The position numbers were made by a program, and so were the translations under genes. The notes under the pieces were generated by a model. The model was not told the DNA's origin. It did not search any database and saw only the letters and a program-made list of their open reading frames with translations. Positions 55,569-63,675 of a stretch of DNA of 64,000 bases are shown piece after piece. The number at the start of each line of letters is the position of its first letter. Positions within the stretch are counted from its first letter, which is position 1. Source of the stretch: Solirubrobacter deserti (GTDB taxonomy: Bacteria; Actinomycetota; Thermoleophilia; Solirubrobacterales; Solirubrobacteraceae). The stretch is from positions 1,116,001 to 1,180,000 of the forward strand of contig NZ_QPKJ02000001.1 in assembly GCF_003344625.1 (NCBI RefSeq), given 5' to 3'.

Positions 55569-55976
55569 GCCCTCACGGCCCAAGCGGTCTTCCGGGTTCA
55601 CGAGCGCGCAGCGGTCCAGCGACAGACAGCCGCAGCCGATGCAGTCCGTGAGCGAGTCGCGCAGCCGTTCGAGTTGCGCGATCTGCTCATCCACGCGCGC
55701 TCGCCAGCCGGCCGACAGCGCGGCCCAGTCCTCGCGCCTGGGCGTCCGCCCCGCGGGCAGCCGGGCCAGTTCCTCGCCGATCTGCTCCAGCGTCAGCCCG
55801 ACGCGCTGGGCGAAGAGGATGAACGCGACGCGCCGGATCACGGGGCGCGGATAGCGGCGATGGCCGCCGCCGTTGCGCTCGGACGCGATCAGGCCCCGCT
55901 CCTCGTAGAAACGCAGCGCACTCGTGGCCACGCCGGTGCGTTCCGCCACCTGTCCGATCGTCAGAAGCTGCGGCAC
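55548..55976 (-). CDS. soxR: redox-sensing MerR family activator SoxR
   Basis: A 142-residue MerR protein: LTIGQVAERTGVATSALRFY (HTH), a dimerising helix, and CIGCGCLSLDRC near residue 112, the CxxCxCx5C [2Fe-2S] motif that defines SoxR. It senses redox-active compounds or superoxide and activates promoters with an over-long spacer. The GTG at 55976 abuts its own operator. Divergent from a flavin reductase gene with such a promoter (see next entry). Confidence 0.95.
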   Translation of the reverse strand: MPQLLTIGQVAERTGVATSALRFYEERGLIASERNGGGHRRYPRPVIRRVAFILFAQRVGLTLEQIGEELARLPAGRTPRREDWAALSAGWRARVDEQIAQLERLRDSLTDCIGCGCLSLDRCALVNPEDRLGREGSGARRL

Positions 55977-56007
55977 TTGAATTCAAGCGTACTTGAGGTT
56001 TCACAAT
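55976..56007. promoter_or_regulatory. SoxR-controlled promoter with 19-bp spacer and operator
   Basis: TTGAAT at 55977-55982 and CACAAT at 56002-56007 are separated by exactly 19 bp, the spacing that MerR-type activators correct. Within the spacer lies TCAAG-CGTA-CTTGA (55983-55996), like the known actinobacterial SoxR box. A second palindrome, CTTGAATTCAAG (55976-55987), overlaps the soxR start. The flavin reductase ATG lies 6 nt after the -10. Confidence 0.8.
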
Positions 56008-56013
56008 GGACCC

Positions 56014-56553
56014 ATGCCCTTTCTCGTCGGACTCGGCGGCACGATGCGCTTCGGCTCTTCCAACGAGCGCGCGCTCAAGATCGCCATGGAGCACGCCGCC
56101 GGGCTCGGCGCGGAGACGCTGCTGATCACGGGCGCTCGGCTGGACCTGCCCACCTACGATCCCGCGTTGGACCCGAACGCAGCCGCGCAGTACGTGATCG
56201 ACGCCGTCGAGCGGGCGGACGGGCTGATCCTCGCCTCGCCCTCCTACCACGGCGGGATGACCGGGCTGCTCAAGAACGCGCTCGACCACCTGGAGGCGCT
56301 GCGCGACCGGCCGCGGCCGTATCTGCGCGACCGGCCCGTCGGCCTGATCGCCACGGGCGACGGCTGGCAGGGGCCGAACGCGACGCTCCAGGCGCTGCGG
56401 CTCACCGTGCACGCGCTGCAGGGCTGGCCGACGCCGCTCGGGATCGCGCACAACGTCGTCGACGAGGGCGTGGACGCGGCGCGGCCGCAGTTGCGGCTCG
56501 TGGCCGAGCAGGTCCTGGACTTCGCGCAGGCGCGGGTGGCGGCCGTTGCTTGA
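56014..56553 (+). CDS. NADPH-dependent FMN reductase family flavoprotein
   Basis: A 179-residue flavodoxin-fold protein: LGGTMRFGSSNERAL near residue 6 (FMN phosphate loop), ILASPSYHGGMTGLLKNALD near residue 77 (the family SPxYxGxxxxxLKNALD motif), and GDGWQGPNATLQAL near residue 115. Members reduce quinones, azo compounds or FMN. It is the direct target of the SoxR promoter, consistent with defence against redox-cycling compounds, as in other actinobacterial SoxR regulons. The next gene overlaps its end by 8 nt. Confidence 0.92.
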   Translation: MPFLVGLGGTMRFGSSNERALKIAMEHAAGLGAETLLITGARLDLPTYDPALDPNAAAQYVIDAVERADGLILASPSYHGGMTGLLKNALDHLEALRDRPRPYLRDRPVGLIATGDGWQGPNATLQALRLTVHALQGWPTPLGIAHNVVDEGVDAARPQLRLVAEQVLDFAQARVAAVA

Positions 56554-57163
56554 AGTGACGGGCCCGGAGGCGGCGGCGTACCTCGACGCGCACCTGACGT
56601 GTCGCGTCGCGGAGGACGCCCACGGCGCGCTGCTGGCGCCCAAGGGCACTTTGCTCGGGCTCGTGCGGCTCGAGCGCGCGGCCGAAGGCTTCCGCGTCTT
56701 CTCCGAGCAGGCGGCGGTGCGGCAGGCCCTCGAGCGCGGACGGGTCGGCTGGATGGTCGAACTGACGCCGTTCGAGCATCACGAGCCGCCCATGTCCGAC
56801 CTCGAACGCGTCGAGCGCGGCATCCCGGCGCTCGGCCGCGACATCGACGAACGCACGCTGCCCGCCGAAGCCGGCCTGGTCGGGACGCTGGTGCGCACGG
56901 ACAAGGGCATGTACCCGGGCATGCAGACCGTGCTGCGCCAGCAGCGCTCCGGCACGGTCCACCGCGCGCTGCGGCGCCTCGCGCTCGACGCGCCCGTCCC
57001 CGAGGGCGCCGAGGTCCACGACGAAGCGGGCGTGCTGGGCACGATCGGCACCGCGGTCGTCCACCCCACCCGCGGCCCGCTCGCGCTGGCCCTGCTGCGC
57101 AGCCGCGCGGTGCCCGGAACCCGGGTGCGCATCGCCGAGGTGTCCGGTATCGTCGAACCGTGA
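56546..57163 (+). CDS. YgfZ/GcvT-related folate-binding protein, N-terminally short and motif-diverged
   Basis: A 205-residue protein. It begins with a TTG at 56546 and reads LEVTGPEAAAYLDAHLTCRV, aligning with the GPDAxxFLxxxLT region of YgfZ, so about 30 N-terminal residues seen in the family are missing. RTDKGMYPGMQTVLRQQ near residue 120 corresponds to the YgfZ signature KGCYxGQE, but the Cys is Met and the QE is MQ. YgfZ helps maintain Fe-S enzymes using folate. Loss of the Cys suggests a changed role. Placement after a SoxR target is notable. Confidence 0.72.
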   Translation: MLEVTGPEAAAYLDAHLTCRVAEDAHGALLAPKGTLLGLVRLERAAEGFRVFSEQAAVRQALERGRVGWMVELTPFEHHEPPMSDLERVERGIPALGRDIDERTLPAEAGLVGTLVRTDKGMYPGMQTVLRQQRSGTVHRALRRLALDAPVPEGAEVHDEAGVLGTIGTAVVHPTRGPLALALLRSRAVPGTRVRIAEVSGIVEP

Positions 57164-58200
57164 CGCTCACGCGCGAGCAGCTGGAAGAGCACCAACGGCA
57201 CGTCGCCCGCCGCAAGGAACCCGACGCGCCGCTCACCCGCGAGCAGGAGCAGATGCTCAAGCTCCAGACGGGCGTCGGCAACGCCGCGATCGCCCGCGCG
57301 ATGCTCAACCGCCAGCTGCCCGACCTGGTCCCGCGCCTCGGCCCGCCGCAGCCGATGGAAGACGCGATCAAGATGCGCGTCGTCGCCTACCTGGAGCGGA
57401 TGCGGCTCGCGATCCAGCTCCACAACATGGACGGCACGATCTCGATGCCGGAGCTGGTCAACCAGGTCCGCCAAAACGTGCCCGAGGCGCTGGCCGCGAC
57501 GCCGTTCCAGATCGAGATGGTGATCGTCGAGGTGCTCGGCGGCGACACGCCGCCGCCCGTGCGCAAGGTCGTCACGCCGGATGGCCGCCAGCAGGAGGTC
57601 TCGGCCCGGATCCTGAACTCGATCCCGAAGCCGCCAAAGGAGCTTTCGCTGCACGCCGGGCCCGGCACGCTGACGTTCGCCTTCGCCGGCGAGGCCAAGG
57701 TCCAGGCCGGACCGGTCACGGTCAAGGCCGACAAGGACGGCGCCTCGGCGACGGTCAAGAGCGGCGACGCCTCGGTCATGGGCCAGGCGGCGTTCGCGGG
57801 CGACTCGGTCGGCCTGAAGGCCTCGATCAAGGGCCTGAGCTTCGACGCACAGCTGCGCAAGGGCGCCGGCAACGACTGGTCGAAGTTCGCGGCGACGGTC
57901 AAGATCCCGATCGGCGGCGACGAGACGGTCGAGGACCGCCCGCCGCTGGAGGAGATCACGGCCGCGGTGGTCCAGGCCGAGGCCGCGATCAACGAGGTCG
58001 TCGCCCACCTCGCGCAGGGCGGCAGCCCGAGCGACGAGGTCGTGCGGCAGAAGATGGCGCTGATTAAGCCCGCGTTCGAGAAGGTCGGCGAGGCGGTCGA
58101 GGCCCGCAAGGGCCCGCAGGCCGGGCTGAAGCTGACCGTCGGGACCGGCGACCCGAAGCTCGGCTCCTACGGCGTGGTCTCCCTCGTCATCGAATTCTGA
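57160..58200 (+). CDS. hypothetical protein with an LQxxxGNxAxxxxL motif
   Basis: A 346-residue soluble protein. The N-terminal 50 residues are charged and lead to KLQTGVGNAAIARAMLNR (about 35-52), a motif like that found just before DUF4157 and related domains in proteins linked to extracellular contractile injection systems. A helical part (60-140) is followed by a beta-rich middle (160-260, with repeated AKVQAGPVTVKADKDGASAT) and a helical then beta C-terminus. The GTG at 57160 overlaps the YgfZ-like stop by 4 nt. No injection-system gene is in the window. Function unknown. Confidence 0.75.
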   Translation: MTLTREQLEEHQRHVARRKEPDAPLTREQEQMLKLQTGVGNAAIARAMLNRQLPDLVPRLGPPQPMEDAIKMRVVAYLERMRLAIQLHNMDGTISMPELVNQVRQNVPEALAATPFQIEMVIVEVLGGDTPPPVRKVVTPDGRQQEVSARILNSIPKPPKELSLHAGPGTLTFAFAGEAKVQAGPVTVKADKDGASATVKSGDASVMGQAAFAGDSVGLKASIKGLSFDAQLRKGAGNDWSKFAATVKIPIGGDETVEDRPPLEEITAAVVQAEAAINEVVAHLAQGGSPSDEVVRQKMALIKPAFEKVGEAVEARKGPQAGLKLTVGTGDPKLGSYGVVSLVIEF

Positions 58201-58628
58201 TGTCCGAGCTGGACCTGCGTGTGGGCGACGACGACCGGGAGCGGGTCGTCGGCGCGCTGCAGCGCCACGCGCGGGCCGGCCGGCTGGACCCGGTCGAGCT
58301 CGATGAGCGGCTCGAGGCCGCGCTGAGCGCCAAGACGTTCCGCGAGCTGGAGTCGCTCACCGCCGACCTGCCGGACGAGACCCGCACGCCGCAGGCGCTC
58401 CGCCGGCGCAAGGTCGGCGAGCTGCGCGGGCACCTCGGGTTCTGGATCACCGTCTCGGTCATCTGCCTCGCGGTCTGGGCCGCGACCGGCGCGGACTACT
58501 TCTGGCCGCTGTGGCCGATCGCGTTCATCGGCCTCACGGTGGTGCTGCACGGGCTCGAGGTGCTCAAATGTGCGCCTGATCGTTCCACGTCAGCAGCGCC
58601 CAGCCATCGAAGCGCTCGCCTTCGATGA
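58200..58628 (+). CDS. DUF1707 plus 2TM membrane protein
   Basis: A 142-residue protein: the N-terminus LRVGDDDRERVVGALQRHAR with GRLDPVELDERLEAALSAKT is the DUF1707 (SHOCT-like) domain, residues 5-60. Two hydrophobic helices follow (about 80-98 and 104-120). Its ATG shares a base with the upstream stop (TGATG). The 3' end overlaps the convergent histidine phosphatase gene by 65 bp, an unusually long overlap, so an earlier end cannot be excluded but no earlier stop exists. Function unknown, membrane located. Confidence 0.82.
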   Translation: MSELDLRVGDDDRERVVGALQRHARAGRLDPVELDERLEAALSAKTFRELESLTADLPDETRTPQALRRRKVGELRGHLGFWITVSVICLAVWAATGADYFWPLWPIAFIGLTVVLHGLEVLKCAPDRSTSAAPSHRSARLR

Positions 58629-59211
58629 AGTAGTCGCGCCGCTGCTGGAACATCGTGATGCCGGTGTTGATGTGCCCCATCCGGTACAGCGCCGGCAGGT
58701 GGGCGGGTGAGAACTCCTCCCGGAAGAGCGCCGCGCCGGTGAAGTAGTGAATGAAGCCCCAGTGCGAAACGCAGAGGATGCGTTCGCTCTCCACGCGCTC
58801 CTCGAGGCGTTCCATCACGCGCGCGACACGCCCCACGATGTCGTTGAACGACTCCGCGCCCGGTTCGGCGTGATCGGGCGCGGACCGCGGCATCCATGAG
58901 ATGTGGCCCTCGCCGTTGAAGTTCGGCGAGACGGCGCGGTAGGCGTCGGACTGGACCGCCTCGTGCAGGTCCTCGTCGGTGTCGAAGCCGAGGCCCAGCA
59001 CCTCACCGATGCCCTGCGCCGTCTCCTGCGCGCGACCGTACGGTGAGGCGATGATGCGCTCGATCCCTTCGCCGCGCAGGCGCTCGCCCACCCCGCGCGC
59101 CTGCTCCCAGCCCCGCTCGGACAGGTGATCGCCGTCCTCGGGCTCGGGCCGCCCGTTGCGCTCGGCGACGTTGAAGCGCGACTCGCCGTGCCGCGTGAAG
59201 TAGACGATCAA
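58564..59211 (-). CDS. histidine phosphatase family protein (phosphoglycerate mutase-like)
   Basis: A 215-residue phosphatase. [10 protein letters not shown] at the N-terminus carries the RHG catalytic His, IIASPYGRAQETAQ near residue 53 the phosphate Arg, and ILCVSHWGFIHYF near residue 147 the second His. The start is a TTG at 59211 overlapping the pdxT stop (TTGA), so it is probably the last gene of the pdxS-pdxT operon. The substrate may be a small phosphoester, perhaps in vitamin B6 metabolism given the linkage, which is an inference. Confidence 0.88.
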   Translation of the reverse strand: MIVYFTRHGESRFNVAERNGRPEPEDGDHLSERGWEQARGVGERLRGEGIERIIASPYGRAQETAQGIGEVLGLGFDTDEDLHEAVQSDAYRAVSPNFNGEGHISWMPRSAPDHAEPGAESFNDIVGRVARVMERLEERVESERILCVSHWGFIHYFTGAALFREEFSPAHLPALYRMGHINTGITMFQQRRDYFIEGERFDGWALLTWNDQAHI

Positions 59212-59753
59212 GGCTTCAGGCCCTGCAGGAAGAGCTCGTGCACGCGCGTCTCCCCCGCGATCTCCGGGTGGAACGAGATCACGAGCATGTTGTCCTGGCG
59301 CGCGGCAACGGGGTGCCCATCGACCTCGGCGAGGATCTCGACCGCGTCGCCGTACTCGGCCAGCCACGGCGCGCGGATGAACACCGCGCGCACCGGGCCC
59401 TCGATCCCGGGGATCTCCAGGTCCTCCTCGAAGGAGCGGATCTGGCGGCCGAACGCGTTGCGCCGCGCCAGCGTGTCCATCACGCCCAGGTGCTCGCGGT
59501 CGAGCATGATCATCCCCGCGCACGTGCCGAGCACGGGCTTCCCGCTCCGTACGAAGTCCCGCAGCGGGTCCCCGAGGCCCTCACGCTGGATGCCGAGCGT
59601 CATCGTCGTCGACTCGCCGCCCGGCATCACCAGCCCGTCCAGCCCGTCGAGGTCGGCGGGCACGCGGACCTCGCGCACTTCGGCGCCGAGGTCCTCCAAC
59701 ATCTTGCGGTGCGCTTCGAAGTCGCCTTGAAGCGCCAGAACGCCGACTACCAA
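59208..59753 (-). CDS. pdxT: pyridoxal 5'-phosphate synthase glutaminase subunit PdxT
   Basis: A 181-residue class I glutaminase: [13 protein letters not shown] at the N-terminus, LVMPGGEST near residue 42, GTCAGMIML near residue 76 with the nucleophile Cys, and [14 protein letters not shown] near residue 162 with the His-Glu pair. It supplies ammonia to PdxS. The start is the TTG at 59753, overlapping the pdxS stop by 7 nt. Confidence 0.95.
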   Translation of the reverse strand: MVVGVLALQGDFEAHRKMLEDLGAEVREVRVPADLDGLDGLVMPGGESTTMTLGIQREGLGDPLRDFVRSGKPVLGTCAGMIMLDREHLGVMDTLARRNAFGRQIRSFEEDLEIPGIEGPVRAVFIRAPWLAEYGDAVEILAEVDGHPVAARQDNMLVISFHPEIAGETRVHELFLQGLKP

Positions 59754-60631
59754 CCGCGCGTGGCGAGCAGCTGCTGATCTTCGAGCTTGCGCGTCTCCAG
59801 CGACTGCATCGCCTCGCCCAGACCCTCGGACGCCTGAGCGACGCGCGCCGGGTCCTTGAAGTGCGTGGTCGCCTCGACGATCGCCTTCGCGCGCTCGGAC
59901 GGGTTCGAGGACTTGAAGATGCCCGAACCCACGAACACGCCCTGGGCGCCGAGCTGCATCACCAGCGACGCGTCCGCGGGGGTCGCGATGCCGCCGGCGC
60001 AGAACAGCACCACCGGGAGCTTCTGGTCGGCCGCGACCTGGCGCACGAGATCGAGCGGGGACTGCAGCTCCTTCGCGGCGGTCGCGAGCTCCATGTCGTC
60101 CAGCGTGCCCAGGCGGCGGATCTCGGACCGGATCGAGCGCAGGTGGCGCACGGCCTCGACGATGTCGCCAGTGCCGGCCTCGCCCTTGGAGCGAATCATC
60201 GCCGCACCCTCGCCGATCCGGCGCAGCGCCTCGCCCAGGTGGGTCGCGCCGCACACGAACGGCACCTTGAAGCCCCACTTGTCGATGTGGTTGGCCTCGT
60301 CCGCGGGCGTCAGCACCTCGGACTCGTCGATGTAGTCGACCTCGAGCGCCTCCAGCACCTGCGCCTCGGCGAAGTGGCCGATGCGCGCCTTGGCCATGAC
60401 CGGGATGGTCACGGCCTCCTGGATGCCCTTGATCAGGATCGGATCGGACATGCGCGCCACGCCGCCGTCGCGGCGGATGTCGGCGGGAACGCGCTCGAGC
60501 GCCATGACGGCCGCCGCACCGGCGTCCTCGGCGATCTTCGCCTGCTCGGCGTTGACGACGTCCATGATGACGCCGCCCTTCAGCATCTCGGCCAGACCGG
60601 CCTTCACACGGAACGTCGCCTCGTCTCTCAT
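59747..60631 (-). CDS. pdxS: pyridoxal 5'-phosphate synthase lyase subunit PdxS
   Basis: A 294-residue TIM barrel of normal length that makes PLP from ribose 5-phosphate, glyceraldehyde 3-phosphate and ammonia. [20 protein letters not shown] near residue 18, [11 protein letters not shown] near residue 78 with the first catalytic Lys, [11 protein letters not shown] near residue 147 with the second, and [12 protein letters not shown] near residue 213 are intact. The ATG at 60631 begins the deoxyxylulose-independent vitamin B6 operon. Confidence 0.97.
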   Translation of the reverse strand: MRDEATFRVKAGLAEMLKGGVIMDVVNAEQAKIAEDAGAAAVMALERVPADIRRDGGVARMSDPILIKGIQEAVTIPVMAKARIGHFAEAQVLEALEVDYIDESEVLTPADEANHIDKWGFKVPFVCGATHLGEALRRIGEGAAMIRSKGEAGTGDIVEAVRHLRSIRSEIRRLGTLDDMELATAAKELQSPLDLVRQVAADQKLPVVLFCAGGIATPADASLVMQLGAQGVFVGSGIFKSSNPSERAKAIVEATTHFKDPARVAQASEGLGEAMQSLETRKLEDQQLLATRGW

Positions 60632-60643
60632 TGCCAGACGATG

Positions 60644-62986
60644 TTATCCACGCACGCGCCGGTGCCGGGGTTCGCGCCCGGGCGGCTGTTTCGGCTCCGG
60701 CCCGGGGTCGTCCACGTGCCATTCGCGCGTCACGGGCCGATCGATCAGGATCTTCTCGTCGTAGTGCAGGATCTCGAACGGCTCGCCGTCGACGAGCTCG
60801 TAGGTGACGTCGCGGTGGCGGACTCGAACCCGGATCGAGCTTCCGCGGTAGCGGAGCCGGAACTCCAGCCGCGTGATCGCGTTCGGCAGCCGCGGGCGGA
60901 AGGACAGGTCGCCGCCGAAGTCCCGCATCCCGCCGAAGCCCGCCACGGCCGCGATCCAGGAACCGGCCAGCGAGGCGATGTGCAGGCCGTCGCGCGTGTT
61001 GTCCATCAGGTCACCGAGGTCCATGCGGGCGGCTTCGCCGAAGTAGTCGTAGGCGAGGTCGAGGTGCCCGACCTCCGCGGCCACCACGGCCTGCGCACAC
61101 GCACTCAGGGAACTGTCACGCACCGTGATCGGCTCGTAGTAGGCGAAGTCGCGCGCCTTCTGCTCGGGCGTGAAGCGGTTGCCGCGCATGTACAGCGCGA
61201 GCACGAGGTCGGCCTGCTTGACCACCTGCGTGCTGTAGAGCCGGAAGTAGGGCACGTGCAGCAGCAGCGGGTACTGCACGCCGTCGAAGTCGAACAGCTT
61301 GTGGTGCGTGAAGTTCTCGGCCTGCGGGTGCACCTGCAGCCGCTCGTCGTACGGAATGTGGATCGCTGACGCGGCGTCCCGCCAGGCCGCGATCTCCTCG
61401 ATGTCGACGCCGAGCTGGCGCGCGTGGTTGTTGTGGCGGGAGGCGACCAGCGCGGCGTGGCGCAGGTTCTGCTCGGCCATCAGGTTCGTGTAGATGTTGT
61501 CGTCGGCGATCGCGGAGTACTCGTCCGGGCCGGTGACGCCGTCGATGTGGAAGCGGCCGTCGTGGTCGTGGTGGCCGAGCGAGCGCCACAGCCGCGCGGT
61601 GTGGACGAGCAGCTCCAGCCCGGTCGTGGCCTCGAACTCGACGTCCCCGGTCGCGCGGATGTAGCGGATGACGGCGTCCGCGATGTCGGCGTTGACGTGG
61701 AAGCCGGCCGTGCCCGCGGGCCAGTACGCGCTGCACTCCTGGCCGCGGATGGTCCGCCACGGGAACGCGGCGCCTTCCAGCTCGAGCGTCTTGCCACGCT
61801 CGAGCGCGAGGTCGAGCGTCGCGTGGCGCCAGCGCAGCGCGTCGGCGGCCGCGGTCGGCAGCGTGTACGTGAGCACCGGCAGGACGTAGGTCTCCGTGTC
61901 CCAGAACGCGTGGCCGTCGTAGCCCGGGCCGGTCAGGCCCTTGGCGGGAATGGCGCGGCGCTCCGCTCGGGCGCCCGCCTGCAACGTGTGGAAGAGCGCG
62001 AAGCGAACGGCCTGCTGGAGCTCGCCGTCGCCGTCGATCTCGACGTCCGCGTGCTCCCAGAACGCGTCCAGGTACTCGCGCTGCTGGGCGGCGAGCGTGT
62101 CCCAGCCCGTGCGCTTGGCGGAGGCCACGGCCGCGTCCACCTGGTCGCGCACGGACGGCAGCGAGCGCCGGCTCGACCACCCGTAGGCGAGGAACTTGGT
62201 AAAGCGCAGGCTCTGGCCGGGCTGCAGCTCGGCGGTCAGCCACACGCGGCCGAGGTCCGGTGCCGCCTCGGCGCCGCACACGATCCCGTCGACCTTCTCG
62301 AACACGTGGTCCATGCCCGCCGCCATCCGCAGCTTGCTCTTGTGCGTGCGGTGGACGAGCACGACCCGCAGGTCGTGGACCTCCTGCTCCTCGGCGTCGA
62401 GCGGCGCCTCGAGCGCGGCCGCGGCGCGTGGGTCGCGGGTCTTGTGCGCGTTCGGCTCGTTGGCCACCAGCTCGGACTGGGCGACGATCCGCAGCGGCTC
62501 GTCGTCGACCGCCTTGACCTCGTAGCGGATCGCGGCCACCGAGCGCTGGACGAACGAGACCAGGCGCGTCGAGTTGATCTCGATCTCGCGCCCGCTCGGC
62601 GAACGCCAGCGCACGTGGCGCCTCAGGACCCCCTCACGCAGGTCCAGCGAGCGCGTGTGCGCGAGCAGCTCGCCGTAACGGATGTCGAACGGCTCGTCGT
62701 CGACCAGCAGCCGGATCAGCTTGCCGTTGGTCGCGTTCACGACGGTCTGGCCGTCCTCCGGGTAGCCGTAGCCGGCCTCCGCGTACGGCAGGGGGCGCGT
62801 CTCGTAGAAGCCGTTGAGGTAGGTGCCGGGCAGGCCGAACGGCTCGCCCTCGTCGAGGTTGCCGCGCAGGCCGATGTGGCCGTTGGAGAGCGCGAACACG
62901 GACTCGGCCTGTGCGAGCACGTGCAGGTTCAGCCGTTCCTCGCTGACCGCCCACGGCTCGACGGTGAAGGCCGGGTGCGTGATCAA
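60644..62986 (-). CDS. GH65 family disaccharide phosphorylase (trehalose/maltose/kojibiose type)
   Basis: A 780-residue glycoside phosphorylase. N-terminal beta sandwich (1-260, with ALSNGHIGLRGNLDEGEP near residue 33), then an (alpha/alpha)6 barrel: GYDGHAFWDTETYVLPVL near residue 352, FHVNADIADAVIRYI near residue 425, and IDGVTGPDEYS near residue 480 with the catalytic acid Glu. KQADLVLALYMRG near residue 590 belongs to the phosphate-site loops. It splits an alpha-linked glucose disaccharide with phosphate to beta-glucose 1-phosphate and glucose. The TTG at 62986 overlaps the phosphoglucomutase stop, so the products are passed straight on. Confidence 0.93.
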   Translation of the reverse strand: MITHPAFTVEPWAVSEERLNLHVLAQAESVFALSNGHIGLRGNLDEGEPFGLPGTYLNGFYETRPLPYAEAGYGYPEDGQTVVNATNGKLIRLLVDDEPFDIRYGELLAHTRSLDLREGVLRRHVRWRSPSGREIEINSTRLVSFVQRSVAAIRYEVKAVDDEPLRIVAQSELVANEPNAHKTRDPRAAAALEAPLDAEEQEVHDLRVVLVHRTHKSKLRMAAGMDHVFEKVDGIVCGAEAAPDLGRVWLTAELQPGQSLRFTKFLAYGWSSRRSLPSVRDQVDAAVASAKRTGWDTLAAQQREYLDAFWEHADVEIDGDGELQQAVRFALFHTLQAGARAERRAIPAKGLTGPGYDGHAFWDTETYVLPVLTYTLPTAAADALRWRHATLDLALERGKTLELEGAAFPWRTIRGQECSAYWPAGTAGFHVNADIADAVIRYIRATGDVEFEATTGLELLVHTARLWRSLGHHDHDGRFHIDGVTGPDEYSAIADDNIYTNLMAEQNLRHAALVASRHNNHARQLGVDIEEIAAWRDAASAIHIPYDERLQVHPQAENFTHHKLFDFDGVQYPLLLHVPYFRLYSTQVVKQADLVLALYMRGNRFTPEQKARDFAYYEPITVRDSSLSACAQAVVAAEVGHLDLAYDYFGEAARMDLGDLMDNTRDGLHIASLAGSWIAAVAGFGGMRDFGGDLSFRPRLPNAITRLEFRLRYRGSSIRVRVRHRDVTYELVDGEPFEILHYDEKILIDRPVTREWHVDDPGPEPKQPPGREPRHRRVRG

Positions 62987-63657
62987 AGGAGCTCTCCCAG
63001 GTCGTCCACGACCACGTCGGCGCCGCTGGCCTTGAGCGCCTCAGCCTGGTTCGCCCGGTTGACGCCGACCACGAACCCGAACCGGCCGGCCGCCCCGGCC
63101 TGGACGCCCGCGAGCGCGTCCTCGAACACGGCGGCGTGTGCGGGCTCGACACGCAGGCGGCGCGCGGCCTCCAGGAACGTGTCCGGCGCGGGCTTGCCCG
63201 GAAGGTTGAGCTCGCGCTTGACGACGCCGTCGACGCGCTCCTGCATGTAGCGATCCATGCCCGTGACCTTCAGGACCTCCTCGGCGTTCGCGCTCGAGCT
63301 CACGAGCGCGAGCTGGAGGTCGGCGGCCTTCGCGGCTTCGAGGTAGCGGCGGGAGCCCTCGTAGGCCTCCACCCCCTGCTCGCGGATCAGGCGCAGGACG
63401 AGGTCGTTCTTCACCGTGCCGATGCGCGTGATCTCGCTCTCGGGCGGGTGGACGTCACGCGAGGCCAGGAACGAGCGGATCCCGTCCTCGCGCGCTTTGC
63501 CGTCGACGTACAGGACGTAGTCCGTCGCGATGTCGAACGTGTAGCCCTCCTCCTCGAACGTCTGCTTCCACGCCTGGGCGTGGACGGCGGCGGTGTCCGT
63601 GAGGACGCCGTCGAGGTCGAACAGGAGGGCGGTGATGCGGTCGGGTAGGCCCAGCAC
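62983..63657 (-). CDS. pgmB: beta-phosphoglucomutase (HAD family)
   Basis: A 224-residue HAD enzyme: ALLFDLDGVLTDTAAVHAQA near residue 10 with the nucleophile and acid Asp (DxDG), LALVSSSANAEEVLK near residue 115, KPAPDTFLEAARRL near residue 155, and VFEDALAGVQAGAAG near residue 176. It converts beta-glucose 1-phosphate made by the adjacent GH65 enzyme to glucose 6-phosphate. The GTG at 63657 follows TACGCT by 6 nt. Confidence 0.92.
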   Translation of the reverse strand: MLGLPDRITALLFDLDGVLTDTAAVHAQAWKQTFEEEGYTFDIATDYVLYVDGKAREDGIRSFLASRDVHPPESEITRIGTVKNDLVLRLIREQGVEAYEGSRRYLEAAKAADLQLALVSSSANAEEVLKVTGMDRYMQERVDGVVKRELNLPGKPAPDTFLEAARRLRVEPAHAAVFEDALAGVQAGAAGRFGFVVGVNRANQAEALKASGADVVVDDLGELL

Positions 63658-63663
63658 GGGCGG

Positions 63664-63669
63664 AGCGTA
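63664..63669 (-). promoter_or_regulatory. candidate -10 element (TACGCT) of the phosphoglucomutase-GH65 operon
   Basis: TACGCT ends 6 nt before the GTG at 63657, with no Shine-Dalgarno sequence. It lies in the 18-bp gap after the regulator gene, so the operon may have its own leaderless promoter. Confidence 0.35.
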
Positions 63670-63675
63670 CCCGCC

